Assembly: GCF_025725685.1 (NCBI RefSeq)
Contig: NZ_CP107008.1
Coordinates: 930,001 to 994,000 of the forward strand
DNA from: Halomonas sp. M4R1S46
GTDB lineage: Bacteria > Pseudomonadota > Gammaproteobacteria > Pseudomonadales > Halomonadaceae
Direction: 5' to 3'
Length of the DNA: 64,000 nucleotides
Each line of letters starts with the position of its first letter. Positions within the stretch are counted from its first letter, which is position 1. Shown here one piece after another: positions 8,038-15,645 of the stretch. The notes beneath the pieces were generated by a model. That model ran no database searches, was not told the origin of the DNA, and worked only from the letters and a program-made list of their open reading frames with translations. The translations under genes and the position numbers were made by a program.

Positions 8038-8281
8038 GGCGCGTTAACAATCGCACGCACGTTGCGCCGGAGCCGGTGGTTGTGCAGATCGCGGCGTGAA
8101 CGACGTGGCTTGGTAGTGCCAAGTGAGTCGTGAACAACAAAGAGCTGCGCAGCCACCGGCCCGGCCCTTCGGGTTGCGCCTCACCAGGCGTCATGCGGCG
8201 TTGACGGCCTGGTGGCGGCCGTCGCCTGGCCTGACGCCTGGTGAGACAGCAACGCCATCGGCGGACGATTGTTAACGCGCC
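8038..8281. mobile_element. MITE-like element with 16-bp perfect terminal inverted repeats and CTAG duplication
   Basis: 244-bp non-coding segment bounded by GGCGCGTTAACAATCG (8038-8053) and its exact inverse (8266-8281). CTAG flanks it on both sides (8034-8037 and 8282-8285), as expected for a YTAR-type duplication of IS5-like elements. The interior holds two large imperfect hairpins: one with arms near 8072-8087 and 8145-8160, and one with 14-bp perfect arms at 8180-8193 and 8232-8245. No open frame of note. The family is not recognised; mobilisation by an IS5-type transposase is inferred. Confidence 0.7.
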
Positions 8282-8288
8282 CTAGCCT

Positions 8289-8864
8289 TCAGCCCTCGCC
8301 GCGGCGACGGCGCAGCAGCACATAGACCGCACCGGTGCCGCCGTCGACCTCGCTGGCCGAGCAGAAGGCCAGCACGCTGGGCCACTCGCGCAGCCAGGCA
8401 TTCACGTGACTCTTGATCACCGGGTAGTCGGCGGTGCTGCCCCAGGCCTTGCCGTGGACCACCAGCACGCAGCGTGCCTGGGCCGCCAGGGCGTCGGCCA
8501 GGAAGGCCTCGAGCTCGCTGCGCGCCTCCTCCAGGGTGTGGCCGTGCAGGTCGAGGCCGGCCGCCCAGGGAATCTGGCCGCGCTTGAGCTGGCTGCGGGT
8601 GCGGTAGGGCAGGTCGGGCAGGGCGAAGTCGAGATACTCGGACGGGCGCACCGCCTCGACGCGGCCATCGGAGGTGCGGCCGCCGGCGACGCCCTCGCGG
8701 GCGGCGGTGGCCGCGGCACGGCGTTCCCGGCTCGCCTCGTCCGTCCGCCTGGGGCGTCCGGGATCGGCTCGGTTACTGTGGATCGGGCGCACGCCGGCCT
8801 CGCTCAGGGCCTGACGAAAGGCACTGATCTCGTCGGCGTCCGGGCGTTGTCGGCGTCGGCTCAT
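8289..8864 (-). CDS. smrB: Smr domain protein (SmrB-like endonuclease)
   Basis: 191 residues, minus strand, ATG at 8864. A charged, Arg-rich N-terminal region is followed by a C-terminal Smr domain with LDLHGHTLEEA and VVHGKAWGS, the motifs of the MutS2/SmrB nuclease fold. In Escherichia coli SmrB cleaves mRNA at collided ribosomes, and smrB sits divergently next to prmB-aroC there, the same arrangement as here. Its 3' end is only a few bases from the MITE-like element. Confidence 0.85.
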   Translation of the reverse strand: MSRRRQRPDADEISAFRQALSEAGVRPIHSNRADPGRPRRTDEASRERRAAATAAREGVAGGRTSDGRVEAVRPSEYLDFALPDLPYRTRSQLKRGQIPWAAGLDLHGHTLEEARSELEAFLADALAAQARCVLVVHGKAWGSTADYPVIKSHVNAWLREWPSVLAFCSASEVDGGTGAVYVLLRRRRGEG

Positions 8865-8988
8865 GGCTCTCTCGTGGGGTGGCGGGAAGCGGCCAGTATA
8901 CCGACCCTGGCGTGGCTGTGAACCGCCGCCGAGGGTACAATCGGTGGCCTCACGTCGCTCCTCGCAACCGTCAACCACAGGATGTCCC

Positions 8989-9945
8989 GTGGCCGAATCT
9001 CCCGCTTCACCGTCTTCCTCCACCCTGGCGCTCACCGATGACGCCCTCGTCGAGGGCCTGGTCACCCTGAGGGACTGCCTGCGCTGGACCGCCAGCGAGT
9101 TCCACCTGGCCGGCCTGCACTACGGGCACGGCACCGACTCCGCCTGGGACGAGGCCGTGGCGCTGACCCTCGGCGCCCTCCACCTGCCCTGGGATGTCGA
9201 CCCCGGGGTGCAGGACGCGCGGCTGCTGCCCATGGAGCGGGCGCGGATCGTCGGCCTGGTGCGCGAGCGCATCGCCACGCGACGGCCGCTGCCCTACCTG
9301 CTCGGCGAGGCCTTCTTCGCCGGGGCCCCCTTCAGCGTTGACGAGCGGGTACTGATCCCGCGCTCGCCCATCGCCGAGCTCATCGAGCATGGCTTCGGCG
9401 CCTGGTTCCCGGTCGAGCCCCCGGCGCGGGTCCTCGACCTGTGCACCGGCTCGGGCTGCATCGGCATCGCCACGGCCCTGCACCTGTCCACCTGCGAGGT
9501 CGACCTGGCCGATGTCAGCCCCGAGGCGCTGGAGGTGGCACGCATCAACATCACCCGGCACGACGTCGGCGACCGGGTCCGGGCCGTCGAGTCGGACGTC
9601 TTCGACGGCCTGGCCGGCCGGCGCTACGAGCTGATCGTCTCCAACCCGCCCTACGTGGATGCCCGGGACCTGACCACCATGCCGGCCGAGTTCCGCCATG
9701 AGCCGGGCCTGGCCCTGGGTGCCGGCCGTGACGGCCTGGATATCGTGCGGCGTATCCTGCGCGAGGCTCGGGCGCATCTCAGCGACGACGGCGTGCTGAT
9801 CGTCGAGGTGGGCAACTCCGACCACCACCTGGAGGCCGCCTTCCCCGAGGTGCCCTTCCTGTGGCTGGAATTCGAGCGCGGCGGCCAGGGCGTGTTCGCC
9901 CTCACCGCCGCGGAACTCGACGCCCATGCGGCGTCCTTCAGCTGA
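8989..9945 (+). CDS. prmB: Ribosomal protein L3 N5-glutamine methyltransferase
   Basis: About 318 residues, class I SAM-dependent methyltransferase of the HemK/PrmB group. The SAM-binding motif VLDLCTGSGCIGIA and the diagnostic catalytic SNPPYVDARDL are visible. The N-terminal helical domain includes YLLGEAFFAG and the VLIPRSPIAELIE motif that distinguishes PrmB-type enzymes. It methylates Gln of 50S protein L3. GTG 8989 with AGGA (8979-8982) is the best start; the longer frame would reach into the smrB promoter region. aroC follows with a 20-base gap, as in E. coli. Confidence 0.92.
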   Translation: MAESPASPSSSTLALTDDALVEGLVTLRDCLRWTASEFHLAGLHYGHGTDSAWDEAVALTLGALHLPWDVDPGVQDARLLPMERARIVGLVRERIATRRPLPYLLGEAFFAGAPFSVDERVLIPRSPIAELIEHGFGAWFPVEPPARVLDLCTGSGCIGIATALHLSTCEVDLADVSPEALEVARINITRHDVGDRVRAVESDVFDGLAGRRYELIVSNPPYVDARDLTTMPAEFRHEPGLALGAGRDGLDIVRRILREARAHLSDDGVLIVEVGNSDHHLEAAFPEVPFLWLEFERGGQGVFALTAAELDAHAASFS

Positions 9946-9965
9946 GCAGTCATAGAGGAACGCCC

Positions 9966-11051
9966 ATGTCCGGCAATACCTTCGGCAAGTTGTTCACCGT
10001 CACCACCTTCGGCGAGAGCCATGGCCCCGCGCTCGGCGCCATCGTCGACGGCTGCCCGCCGGGCCTGCCGCTCTGCGAGGAGGACCTGCAGCACGACCTG
10101 GACCGTCGCCGCCCCGGCTCGTCGCGTCATACCACCCAGCGCCAGGAAGCGGACCGGGTGCGTATCCTCTCCGGGGTCTTCGAGGGCGTGACGACCGGCA
10201 CCGCCATCGGCCTTGTGATCGAGAACACCGACCAGCGCTCCAAGGACTACTCGAAGATCAAGGACCGCTTCCGGCCGGCCCATGCCGACTACACCTACCA
10301 CCACAAGTATGGCGTCCGCGACTACCGTGGCGGGGGCCGCTCCAGCGCCCGGGAGACCGCCATGCGCGTGGCCGCCGGGGCCATCGCCAAGCAGTACCTG
10401 GCCACCCGGGGCATCCGGGTTCGCGGCTATATGAGTCAGCTCGGGCCCATCACCATCGAGTTCCGCGACTGGGAGGCCGTGGCGGCCAATCCCTTCTTCT
10501 GCCCCGACCCCGAGCGGGTGCCGGAGCTGGAGGCCTACATGGACCAGCTGCGTCGCGACCAGGACTCCGTGGGTGCCAGGATCTCGGTGGTGGCCGAGGG
10601 CGTGCCGCCGGGACTCGGCGAGCCGGTCTTCGACCGGCTGGATGCCGAGCTGGCCCATGGCCTGATGAGCATCAATGCGGTCAAGGGCGTGGAGATCGGC
10701 GACGGCTTCGCCTCGGTGGCCCAGCGTGGCAGCGAGCACCGCGACGAGATGACGCCCGAGGGCTTTCTCTCCAACCACGCCGGCGGTGTGCTGGGCGGCA
10801 TCTCCAGCGGCCAGGCGATCATCGCCCACCTGGCGCTCAAGCCGACCTCCAGCATCACCACCCCGGGACGCTCCATCGATGTCGAGGGCCAGCCGGTAGA
10901 GGTCGTGACCAAGGGGCGCCACGACCCCTGCGTGGGCATCCGCGCCACGCCCATCGCCGAGGCGATGATGGCGTTGACCCTGATGGATCACCTGCTGCGC
11001 CACCGGGGACAGAACCAGGACGTCAGCGTGACGACCCCGCGGCTGCCGTGA
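9966..11051 (+). CDS. aroC: Chorismate synthase
   Basis: 361 residues, full length for the family. Family signatures are visible: FGESHGPALGAIVDGCPPG at the N-terminus, DYRGGGRSSARETAMRVAAG mid-protein, and the GGISSGQ region. It converts 5-enolpyruvylshikimate-3-phosphate to chorismate using reduced FMN, the branch-point precursor used by trpE and pabB elsewhere in this window. ATG 9966 is preceded by AGAGGAA. Confidence 0.97.
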   Translation: MSGNTFGKLFTVTTFGESHGPALGAIVDGCPPGLPLCEEDLQHDLDRRRPGSSRHTTQRQEADRVRILSGVFEGVTTGTAIGLVIENTDQRSKDYSKIKDRFRPAHADYTYHHKYGVRDYRGGGRSSARETAMRVAAGAIAKQYLATRGIRVRGYMSQLGPITIEFRDWEAVAANPFFCPDPERVPELEAYMDQLRRDQDSVGARISVVAEGVPPGLGEPVFDRLDAELAHGLMSINAVKGVEIGDGFASVAQRGSEHRDEMTPEGFLSNHAGGVLGGISSGQAIIAHLALKPTSSITTPGRSIDVEGQPVEVVTKGRHDPCVGIRATPIAEAMMALTLMDHLLRHRGQNQDVSVTTPRLP

Positions 11052-11112
11052 GCGCCATGGCTGCTACACTGACCGGCATCCTCTCATTTCTCTTTGACAA
11101 GGCGGTCCTCCC

Positions 11113-11493
11113 ATGAAGATCAACGTCGAATTCGACCTGACCCCCGACGAGTTCCGCCAGGCGCTGGGCCTGCCGAACGTGGAGGCCTTCCAGCAGGACC
11201 TGCTGGGGCGGATCCAGCAGCAGATGGAGTCCGGCGTCGAGGGCTATGATCCCATGAGCCTGATGCAACCCTTCCTGCAGCAGCCCATGCTGCAGCAGGG
11301 GTTGTCCCAGGGCCTGTCCAGCTTCGGCAACTACCAGCAGATGATGCTGGACATGCTCACCCGTGCCGCCTCTTCCGCCGGCGCCAAGGCGGGCGATTCC
11401 ACGGCCTCGGCCGAGGAGGGCGGCAAGGGCCAGGCGGGCACCGCCAAGGCGGGGGCGGCGAGCGCGCGTTCACGCCGGAAGAGGGACGGTTGA
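11113..11493 (+). CDS. DUF6489-like protein next to PHA genes
   Basis: 126 residues. The N-terminus MKINVEFDLTPDEFRQALG is followed by a glutamine-rich amphipathic helix region (QQDLLGRIQQQMESG) and then an Ala/Gly/Lys-rich tail ending in RSRRKRDG. The family assignment is from memory of this N-terminal signature. Its position before phasin and phaC suggests a link to polyhydroxyalkanoate granules, but that is inference. It has its own gap of about 120 bases before the phasin gene, so it may be a separate transcript. Confidence 0.65.
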   Translation: MKINVEFDLTPDEFRQALGLPNVEAFQQDLLGRIQQQMESGVEGYDPMSLMQPFLQQPMLQQGLSQGLSSFGNYQQMMLDMLTRAASSAGAKAGDSTASAEEGGKGQAGTAKAGAASARSRRKRDG

Positions 11494-11533
11494 GGCTGCC
11501 ATGCGACCTTTGGCTTAGCCCCTCGTCACGTTC

Positions 11534-11578
11534 TTGCAACAAGCGTCGTGCGAGACTACGATTTGTGCAGCGCAGCAC
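11534..11578 (+). promoter_or_regulatory. Probable sigma-70 promoter of the phasin gene with overlapping palindrome
   Basis: TTGCAA (11534-11539) and TACGAT (11557-11562) are 17 bases apart. Right behind lies GTGCAGCGCAGCAC (11565-11578), a near-palindrome at the expected transcription start. It contains TGC-AGC-GCA, reminiscent of the CTGC-N3-GCAG sites reported for PhaR repressors of phasin genes. No phaR is present in the window, so repressor binding is a hypothesis. Confidence 0.45.
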
Positions 11579-11614
11579 GACTGTTGTCACCTATTCCTCC
11601 GGGAGGATTTGGCC

Positions 11615-12091
11615 ATGCAAGACAAGATGATCGAGAACTTCAACGAACAGACCCGCCAGTTCTTCGAGCCGATGCGCAAGCTCAACTCGTTGATGCTGGA
11701 CAGCATGGAGCGCATGACCGAGTACCAGATGGAGTCCATGAAGCGTTACAGCCAGATGGGCACCGAGCGCATGCGCGACGCCACCGAGGTCAAGGACGCC
11801 GAGGACCTGCGTGACTTCGGCACCCGCCAGGCCGAGATGATGAACGAGCTCTCCAAGCAGATGCTGGAGGATGCCCGGGCCCTCGGCGAGATGAGCCTGC
11901 AGTTCAGGGCCGAGCTGGAGAAGCTCTACGCCGAGTCCGGCCAGCAGCTGGCCGAGCAGGCCCAGCAGGCCCAGCAGGCCACTGAGAGCGCCACCGGTAC
12001 TGCCCAGGAAGAGCCCAAGCCCCAGCAGACCGCGACCAAGTCACAGGGCACGGCCAAGGCCTCCAGCCAGGCGGCGCGCAAGCGTTCCTGA
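11615..12091 (+). CDS. phaP: Phasin family protein (PHA granule-associated)
   Basis: 158 residues, almost entirely helical and amphipathic. The N-terminal stretch FNEQTRQFFEPMRKLNSLML and repeated methionine/glutamate helices are typical of Halomonas and Pseudomonas phasins. The C-terminus is a glutamine/alanine-rich linker (QQLAEQAQQAQQA) followed by a basic Lys/Ala tail. Phasins coat PHA granules and control their size. ATG 11615 has a strong GGGAGGA upstream. phaC starts 89 bases downstream. Confidence 0.85.
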   Translation: MQDKMIENFNEQTRQFFEPMRKLNSLMLDSMERMTEYQMESMKRYSQMGTERMRDATEVKDAEDLRDFGTRQAEMMNELSKQMLEDARALGEMSLQFRAELEKLYAESGQQLAEQAQQAQQATESATGTAQEEPKPQQTATKSQGTAKASSQAARKRS

Positions 12092-12180
12092 TCACTCGGA
12101 TTCTCAAATCTGGCCGCCGCCGCCTCGCCACGCGAGACGGCGGTGGTCGCGTGTCGATGGCAACGTTACAGGAGGGGTCA

Positions 12181-14022
12181 ATGCAGCCAGGGTTTCAAGC
12201 ACCGTCTCAGGCCGAGCTCGAGGTCTGGAACGAGCAGTTCAAGGCGATCGGCGAGGAGTACAAGGCCCTGATGGAGGACCTGCTCCCCCGCATGGTGCCG
12301 GATGATGCCGCGGAAACCGTCTACGCGGACATGCGCGAGGCCTTCCGGGCCGGGGCCGAGTCGCTGATGCAGGATCCGTCCCTGCTGTGGCAGACCCAGG
12401 CCCGCCTGCTCGAGGACCAGTACCAGCTCTGGCAGAACGGCCTCAAGGCCATGGCCGGCGAGTCGGTGGAACCCCTGGTGACGCCCGCGAAGGGCGATCG
12501 GCGCTTCAGGGACGAGGCCTGGACCAACGATCCCTATTACCTGGCGATCATGCAGCAGTACCTGCTGTTCTCGCGCCTGGTCGAGGACCTGATCGACCGC
12601 CTGCAGGGCCTCACCGCCGACCAGAAGCGCAACCTGGCCTTCTACGCCCGCCAGCTGGTCAATGCGATGTCGCCGACCAACTTCGTGACCACCAACCCGG
12701 AGGTCATGCGACGCACCATCGAGACCAAGGGCGAGAACCTGGTGGAGGGCCTGGCCCGGCTGCGCCGCGACCTGGCCAATTCCGCCGAGGGGCTCAACGT
12801 CACCATGACCGACCGCAGCGCCTTCGCGGTCGGCGAGAACATCGCCGTCACGCCGGGCTCGGTGGTCTTCGAGAACGAGCTGATGCAGCTGATCCAGTAT
12901 GCCCCCAGCACCGAGCAGGTCTACAAGACGCCGCTGTTGGTGGTCCCCCCCTGGATCAACAAGTACTACATCCTCGACCTGCGCGAGGACAACTCCCTGG
13001 TCAAGTGGCTGGTGGACCAGGGCCACAGCGTCTTCCTCATCTCCTGGCGCAACCCGGGCCCCGAGCAGCGCGACCTGACCTGGGCCGACTACATGCAGCT
13101 CGGTCCCATCGCCGCCATGGAGGCCATCGAGCAGGCCACCGGCGAGAAGTCCGTGAACCTGCTGAGCTACTGCATCGGCGGCACCCTGGCCGGCTCCACG
13201 CTGGCCTACCTCACCAGCACCCGGCGCGGGCGCAAGGTCAAGTCGGCGACCTTCATGACCAGCCTGCTCGACTTCCGCGACCCCGGCGAGCTCGGCGTCT
13301 TCCTGAGCGAGCCGGTGCTCGAGGGCATCGAAGCCAAGCTGGAGCAGGACGGCTATCTGGATGGACGGGTCATGGCCTACTCCTTCAACCTGCTGCGGGA
13401 GAACGACCTCTTCTGGTCCTTCTACATCAACAACTACCTCAAGGGCGAGCGCCCGGCGCCCTTCGACCTGCTCTACTGGAACACCGACGGTACCAACCTG
13501 CCGGCCGGGACCCATGGCTGGTACCTGCGTCACATGTACCTGGAGAATCGCCTGGTCGAGCCCGGCGGGATCGAGCTGGACGGCGTGAAGATCGACCTGC
13601 GCAAGATCTCGACGCCCAGCTACTTCATCTCCACCCGTGAGGACCATATCGCCAAGTGGAACAGCACCTACTACGGTGCGCTGCTGCCCAAGGGGCCGGT
13701 CAAGTTCGTGCTGGGGGGCTCCGGCCATATCGCCGGCATCGTCAATCCCCCCCACAAGAACAAGTACGGCTTCTGGACCAATGACGAGCTGCCGGCGACC
13801 CCGGAGCAGTGGCTGGAAGGCGCCGAGGGCCACGAGGGCTCCTGGTGGCCCCACTGGCAGGCCTGGATGACCGACAATGGCTATGCCGACGCCGAGAAGA
13901 TGGTGCCGGCCCGCCAGCCGGGCGATGGGGAGCTGGATATCCTCGAGCCGGCCCCGGGTCGCTATGTCCGCATGACCATCCCCGAGGTGCTGGGCGAGCC
14001 CCCGACGTCGTCGGGAGCCTGA
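12181..14022 (+). CDS. phaC: Class I poly(3-hydroxyalkanoate) synthase
   Basis: 613 residues, cytoplasmic and granule-bound. It polymerises 3-hydroxyacyl-CoA into PHA. The lipase-like box LLSYCIGGT places the catalytic Cys at about residue 331. The catalytic Asp is in STREDHIAKW (about 488) and the His in GGSGHIAG (about 516). The N-terminal region has the usual PhaC features, including VVPPWINKYYILDL before the core. ATG 12181 follows AGGAGGGG; the in-frame GTG 12151 lacks such a site. phaP is directly upstream, while phaA and phaB are not in the window. Confidence 0.96.
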   Translation: MQPGFQAPSQAELEVWNEQFKAIGEEYKALMEDLLPRMVPDDAAETVYADMREAFRAGAESLMQDPSLLWQTQARLLEDQYQLWQNGLKAMAGESVEPLVTPAKGDRRFRDEAWTNDPYYLAIMQQYLLFSRLVEDLIDRLQGLTADQKRNLAFYARQLVNAMSPTNFVTTNPEVMRRTIETKGENLVEGLARLRRDLANSAEGLNVTMTDRSAFAVGENIAVTPGSVVFENELMQLIQYAPSTEQVYKTPLLVVPPWINKYYILDLREDNSLVKWLVDQGHSVFLISWRNPGPEQRDLTWADYMQLGPIAAMEAIEQATGEKSVNLLSYCIGGTLAGSTLAYLTSTRRGRKVKSATFMTSLLDFRDPGELGVFLSEPVLEGIEAKLEQDGYLDGRVMAYSFNLLRENDLFWSFYINNYLKGERPAPFDLLYWNTDGTNLPAGTHGWYLRHMYLENRLVEPGGIELDGVKIDLRKISTPSYFISTREDHIAKWNSTYYGALLPKGPVKFVLGGSGHIAGIVNPPHKNKYGFWTNDELPATPEQWLEGAEGHEGSWWPHWQAWMTDNGYADAEKMVPARQPGDGELDILEPAPGRYVRMTIPEVLGEPPTSSGA

Positions 14023-14072
14023 AGCTGGAAGAGCGTCCGCTTCGCGGACGTAAGCTTGAAGCTGGAAGACAA

Positions 14073-14103
14073 ACCGCCCCCAGGCGCTGGCCATGGGGGC
14101 GGT
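14073..14103. terminator. Bidirectional hairpin terminator between phaC and lnt
   Basis: ACCGCCCCC (14073-14081) pairs with GGGGGCGGT (14095-14103), followed by CGTTTT on the plus strand; the minus strand shows a shorter T run. It separates two convergent genes. A second small hairpin, CGTCCGC-TTC-GCGGACG (14034-14050), lies just after the phaC stop. Confidence 0.7.
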
Positions 14104-14118
14104 TCGTTTTACGCTGCG

Positions 14119-14167
14119 TTCCAGCTTCCAGCTTCCAGCTTCCAGCTTACGGCTTACGGCTTACGGC
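14119..14167. repeat. Heptanucleotide tandem repeats TTCCAGC x4 and TTACGGC x3
   Basis: Four copies of TTCCAGC (14119-14146) run directly into three copies of TTACGGC (14147-14167). The second array overlaps the last codons and stop of lnt on the minus strand, so its Arg-Lys-Pro-stop end is repeat-encoded. Inverse copies of the first motif (GAAGCTGGAAG) occur at 14021-14031 and 14058-14068. The pattern suggests slipped-strand expansion in the gap between the convergent genes. Confidence 0.85.
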
Positions 14168-15620
14168 GAAGCTGCAGACCGGGCAGTACCAGCAGCGCGG
14201 CCAGGGCCCACACCGGCCAGCTGCCGGTACGCGAGAAGGGCGTGAGCCCCTCCCGGGGCGTGACCTCGCCGGTGAGGGTCGCCTTCTCGAACTGGGGCGC
14301 CCGCTGGAGGATGCGGCCCTGGGCGTCGATCAGCGCGGTGACGCCGTTGCTGGTGGCGCGGATCACCGGCCGGCCGTTCTCCAGGGCTCTCAGCCGGGCC
14401 ATCTGCAGGTGCTGCTGCGGGCCGATGGAGGCGCCGAACCAGGTATCGTTGGAGACCGTCAGGATCACCCCCGAGTGCCTGGCCTGTTCGGCCACCAGGT
14501 CGGCGTAGATGATCTCGTAGCAGATGGCGTTGCCGAGACGGGTGCCGGCCACCTCCAGCGGCGCCTGGGCGTCGGGGCCCGGGGTCATGGCCGGCATCGG
14601 CAGATCGAAGAAGGCGATGGCGCCCCGCAGCAGGCTCTCCAGCGGCAGGTACTCGCCGAAGGGCACCAGGTGGCGCTTGCGGTACTCGCCTGCCGAGGCG
14701 TCCGCCACGATCACGCTGTTGTAGTAGTGCCCCTGGCCGTCGCGTTGCAGGATGCCGGTGACCAGGGTGCTGGTGCCCGGCAGCAGCCGGCGGGCCTGCT
14801 CGAGCACCGGCGCGGCCTGGTCTGCGAACATCGGCAGCGCCGCCTCGGGCCAGATCACCAGGTCCACGTCCGTCTCCAGCGCGGCGGTCATCGTCAGGTA
14901 GGTGTCGATGGCGGTGCGCTGTCCCTCGGGGGTCCACTTGATCAGCTGGGGCAGGTTGCCCTGCAGCAGGGCGACCCGCACGGGCTCGCCGGCGGGTCGC
15001 GTCCACTGGCCCGGCAGGGCCAGCGGCAGCAGCCACAGGGCGGCCAGCGGCAGGGCGGCCCACCAGCGGCGCTGCAGGAAGACCACGCCCAGGGCGCCGG
15101 AGAGGGCGACGACCAGCGACAGCAGGTAGACGCCGCCGACCGGCGCCCAGGGGGCCAGGGGGGCATCGATCTGGCCGCTGCCCAGCAGCAGCCAGGGAAA
15201 ACCGGTGAACAGCCAGGTGCGCAGGGCCTCGCCGAGCACCCAGGCCCCGGCGAAGCTCAGCGGCGCCAGACGCGGCCCGGCGAGGCGCCGGTAGAGGCCC
15301 AGGGTGACGGCGAAGAACAGCGCCAGGCTGGCCACGAACAGGATCGTCAGGGCCAGGGCCAGCGGCACGCCGGTGTAGCCGTAGTCGTGGATCGACACGT
15401 AGACCCAGGAGGCCCCCGAGCCGAACAGCCCCAGTCCGTAGCACCAGCCCCGCCAGGCGGCCTGGCGGGCGGTCAAGGACGGCAGGCCCGCGTAGACCAG
15501 GCCGGCGGCCACGGGGGCCAGCCACCAGAGCTGGAAGGGGTCGGCGGACAGGGTGGTCAGGACCCCGGCCGCCACGGCGGCCAGGTTGCCCAGGGCCCGG
15601 CGAGGGCGAGAGATCGTCAT
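14154..15620 (-). CDS. lnt: Apolipoprotein N-acyltransferase
   Basis: 488 residues. An N-terminal half of several membrane helices (for example LALALTILFVASLALFFAV) is followed by a periplasmic nitrilase-like domain. The catalytic Glu is in DLVIWPEAALPMF, a Lys in the expected central region (KRHLVPFGEYLPL), and the Cys in NAICYEIIYADL. It transfers a third acyl chain to lipoproteins at the inner membrane. ATG 15620 is preceded by GGAAGG and is preferred over ATG 15632, which lacks a site. It is the last gene of the miaB-phoH-ybeY-corC-lnt run, as in many gammaproteobacteria. Confidence 0.95.
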   Translation of the reverse strand: MTISRPRRALGNLAAVAAGVLTTLSADPFQLWWLAPVAAGLVYAGLPSLTARQAAWRGWCYGLGLFGSGASWVYVSIHDYGYTGVPLALALTILFVASLALFFAVTLGLYRRLAGPRLAPLSFAGAWVLGEALRTWLFTGFPWLLLGSGQIDAPLAPWAPVGGVYLLSLVVALSGALGVVFLQRRWWAALPLAALWLLPLALPGQWTRPAGEPVRVALLQGNLPQLIKWTPEGQRTAIDTYLTMTAALETDVDLVIWPEAALPMFADQAAPVLEQARRLLPGTSTLVTGILQRDGQGHYYNSVIVADASAGEYRKRHLVPFGEYLPLESLLRGAIAFFDLPMPAMTPGPDAQAPLEVAGTRLGNAICYEIIYADLVAEQARHSGVILTVSNDTWFGASIGPQQHLQMARLRALENGRPVIRATSNGVTALIDAQGRILQRAPQFEKATLTGEVTPREGLTPFSRTGSWPVWALAALLVLPGLQLRRKP

Positions 15621-15645
15621 GCGGCCTTCCATGGTCGGGAGAGAC

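Noticed and set aside
12178..14094. A 638-codon minus-strand frame opposite phaC
   Set aside because: PhaC shows its full catalytic triad on the plus strand; the antisense frame has no motifs.
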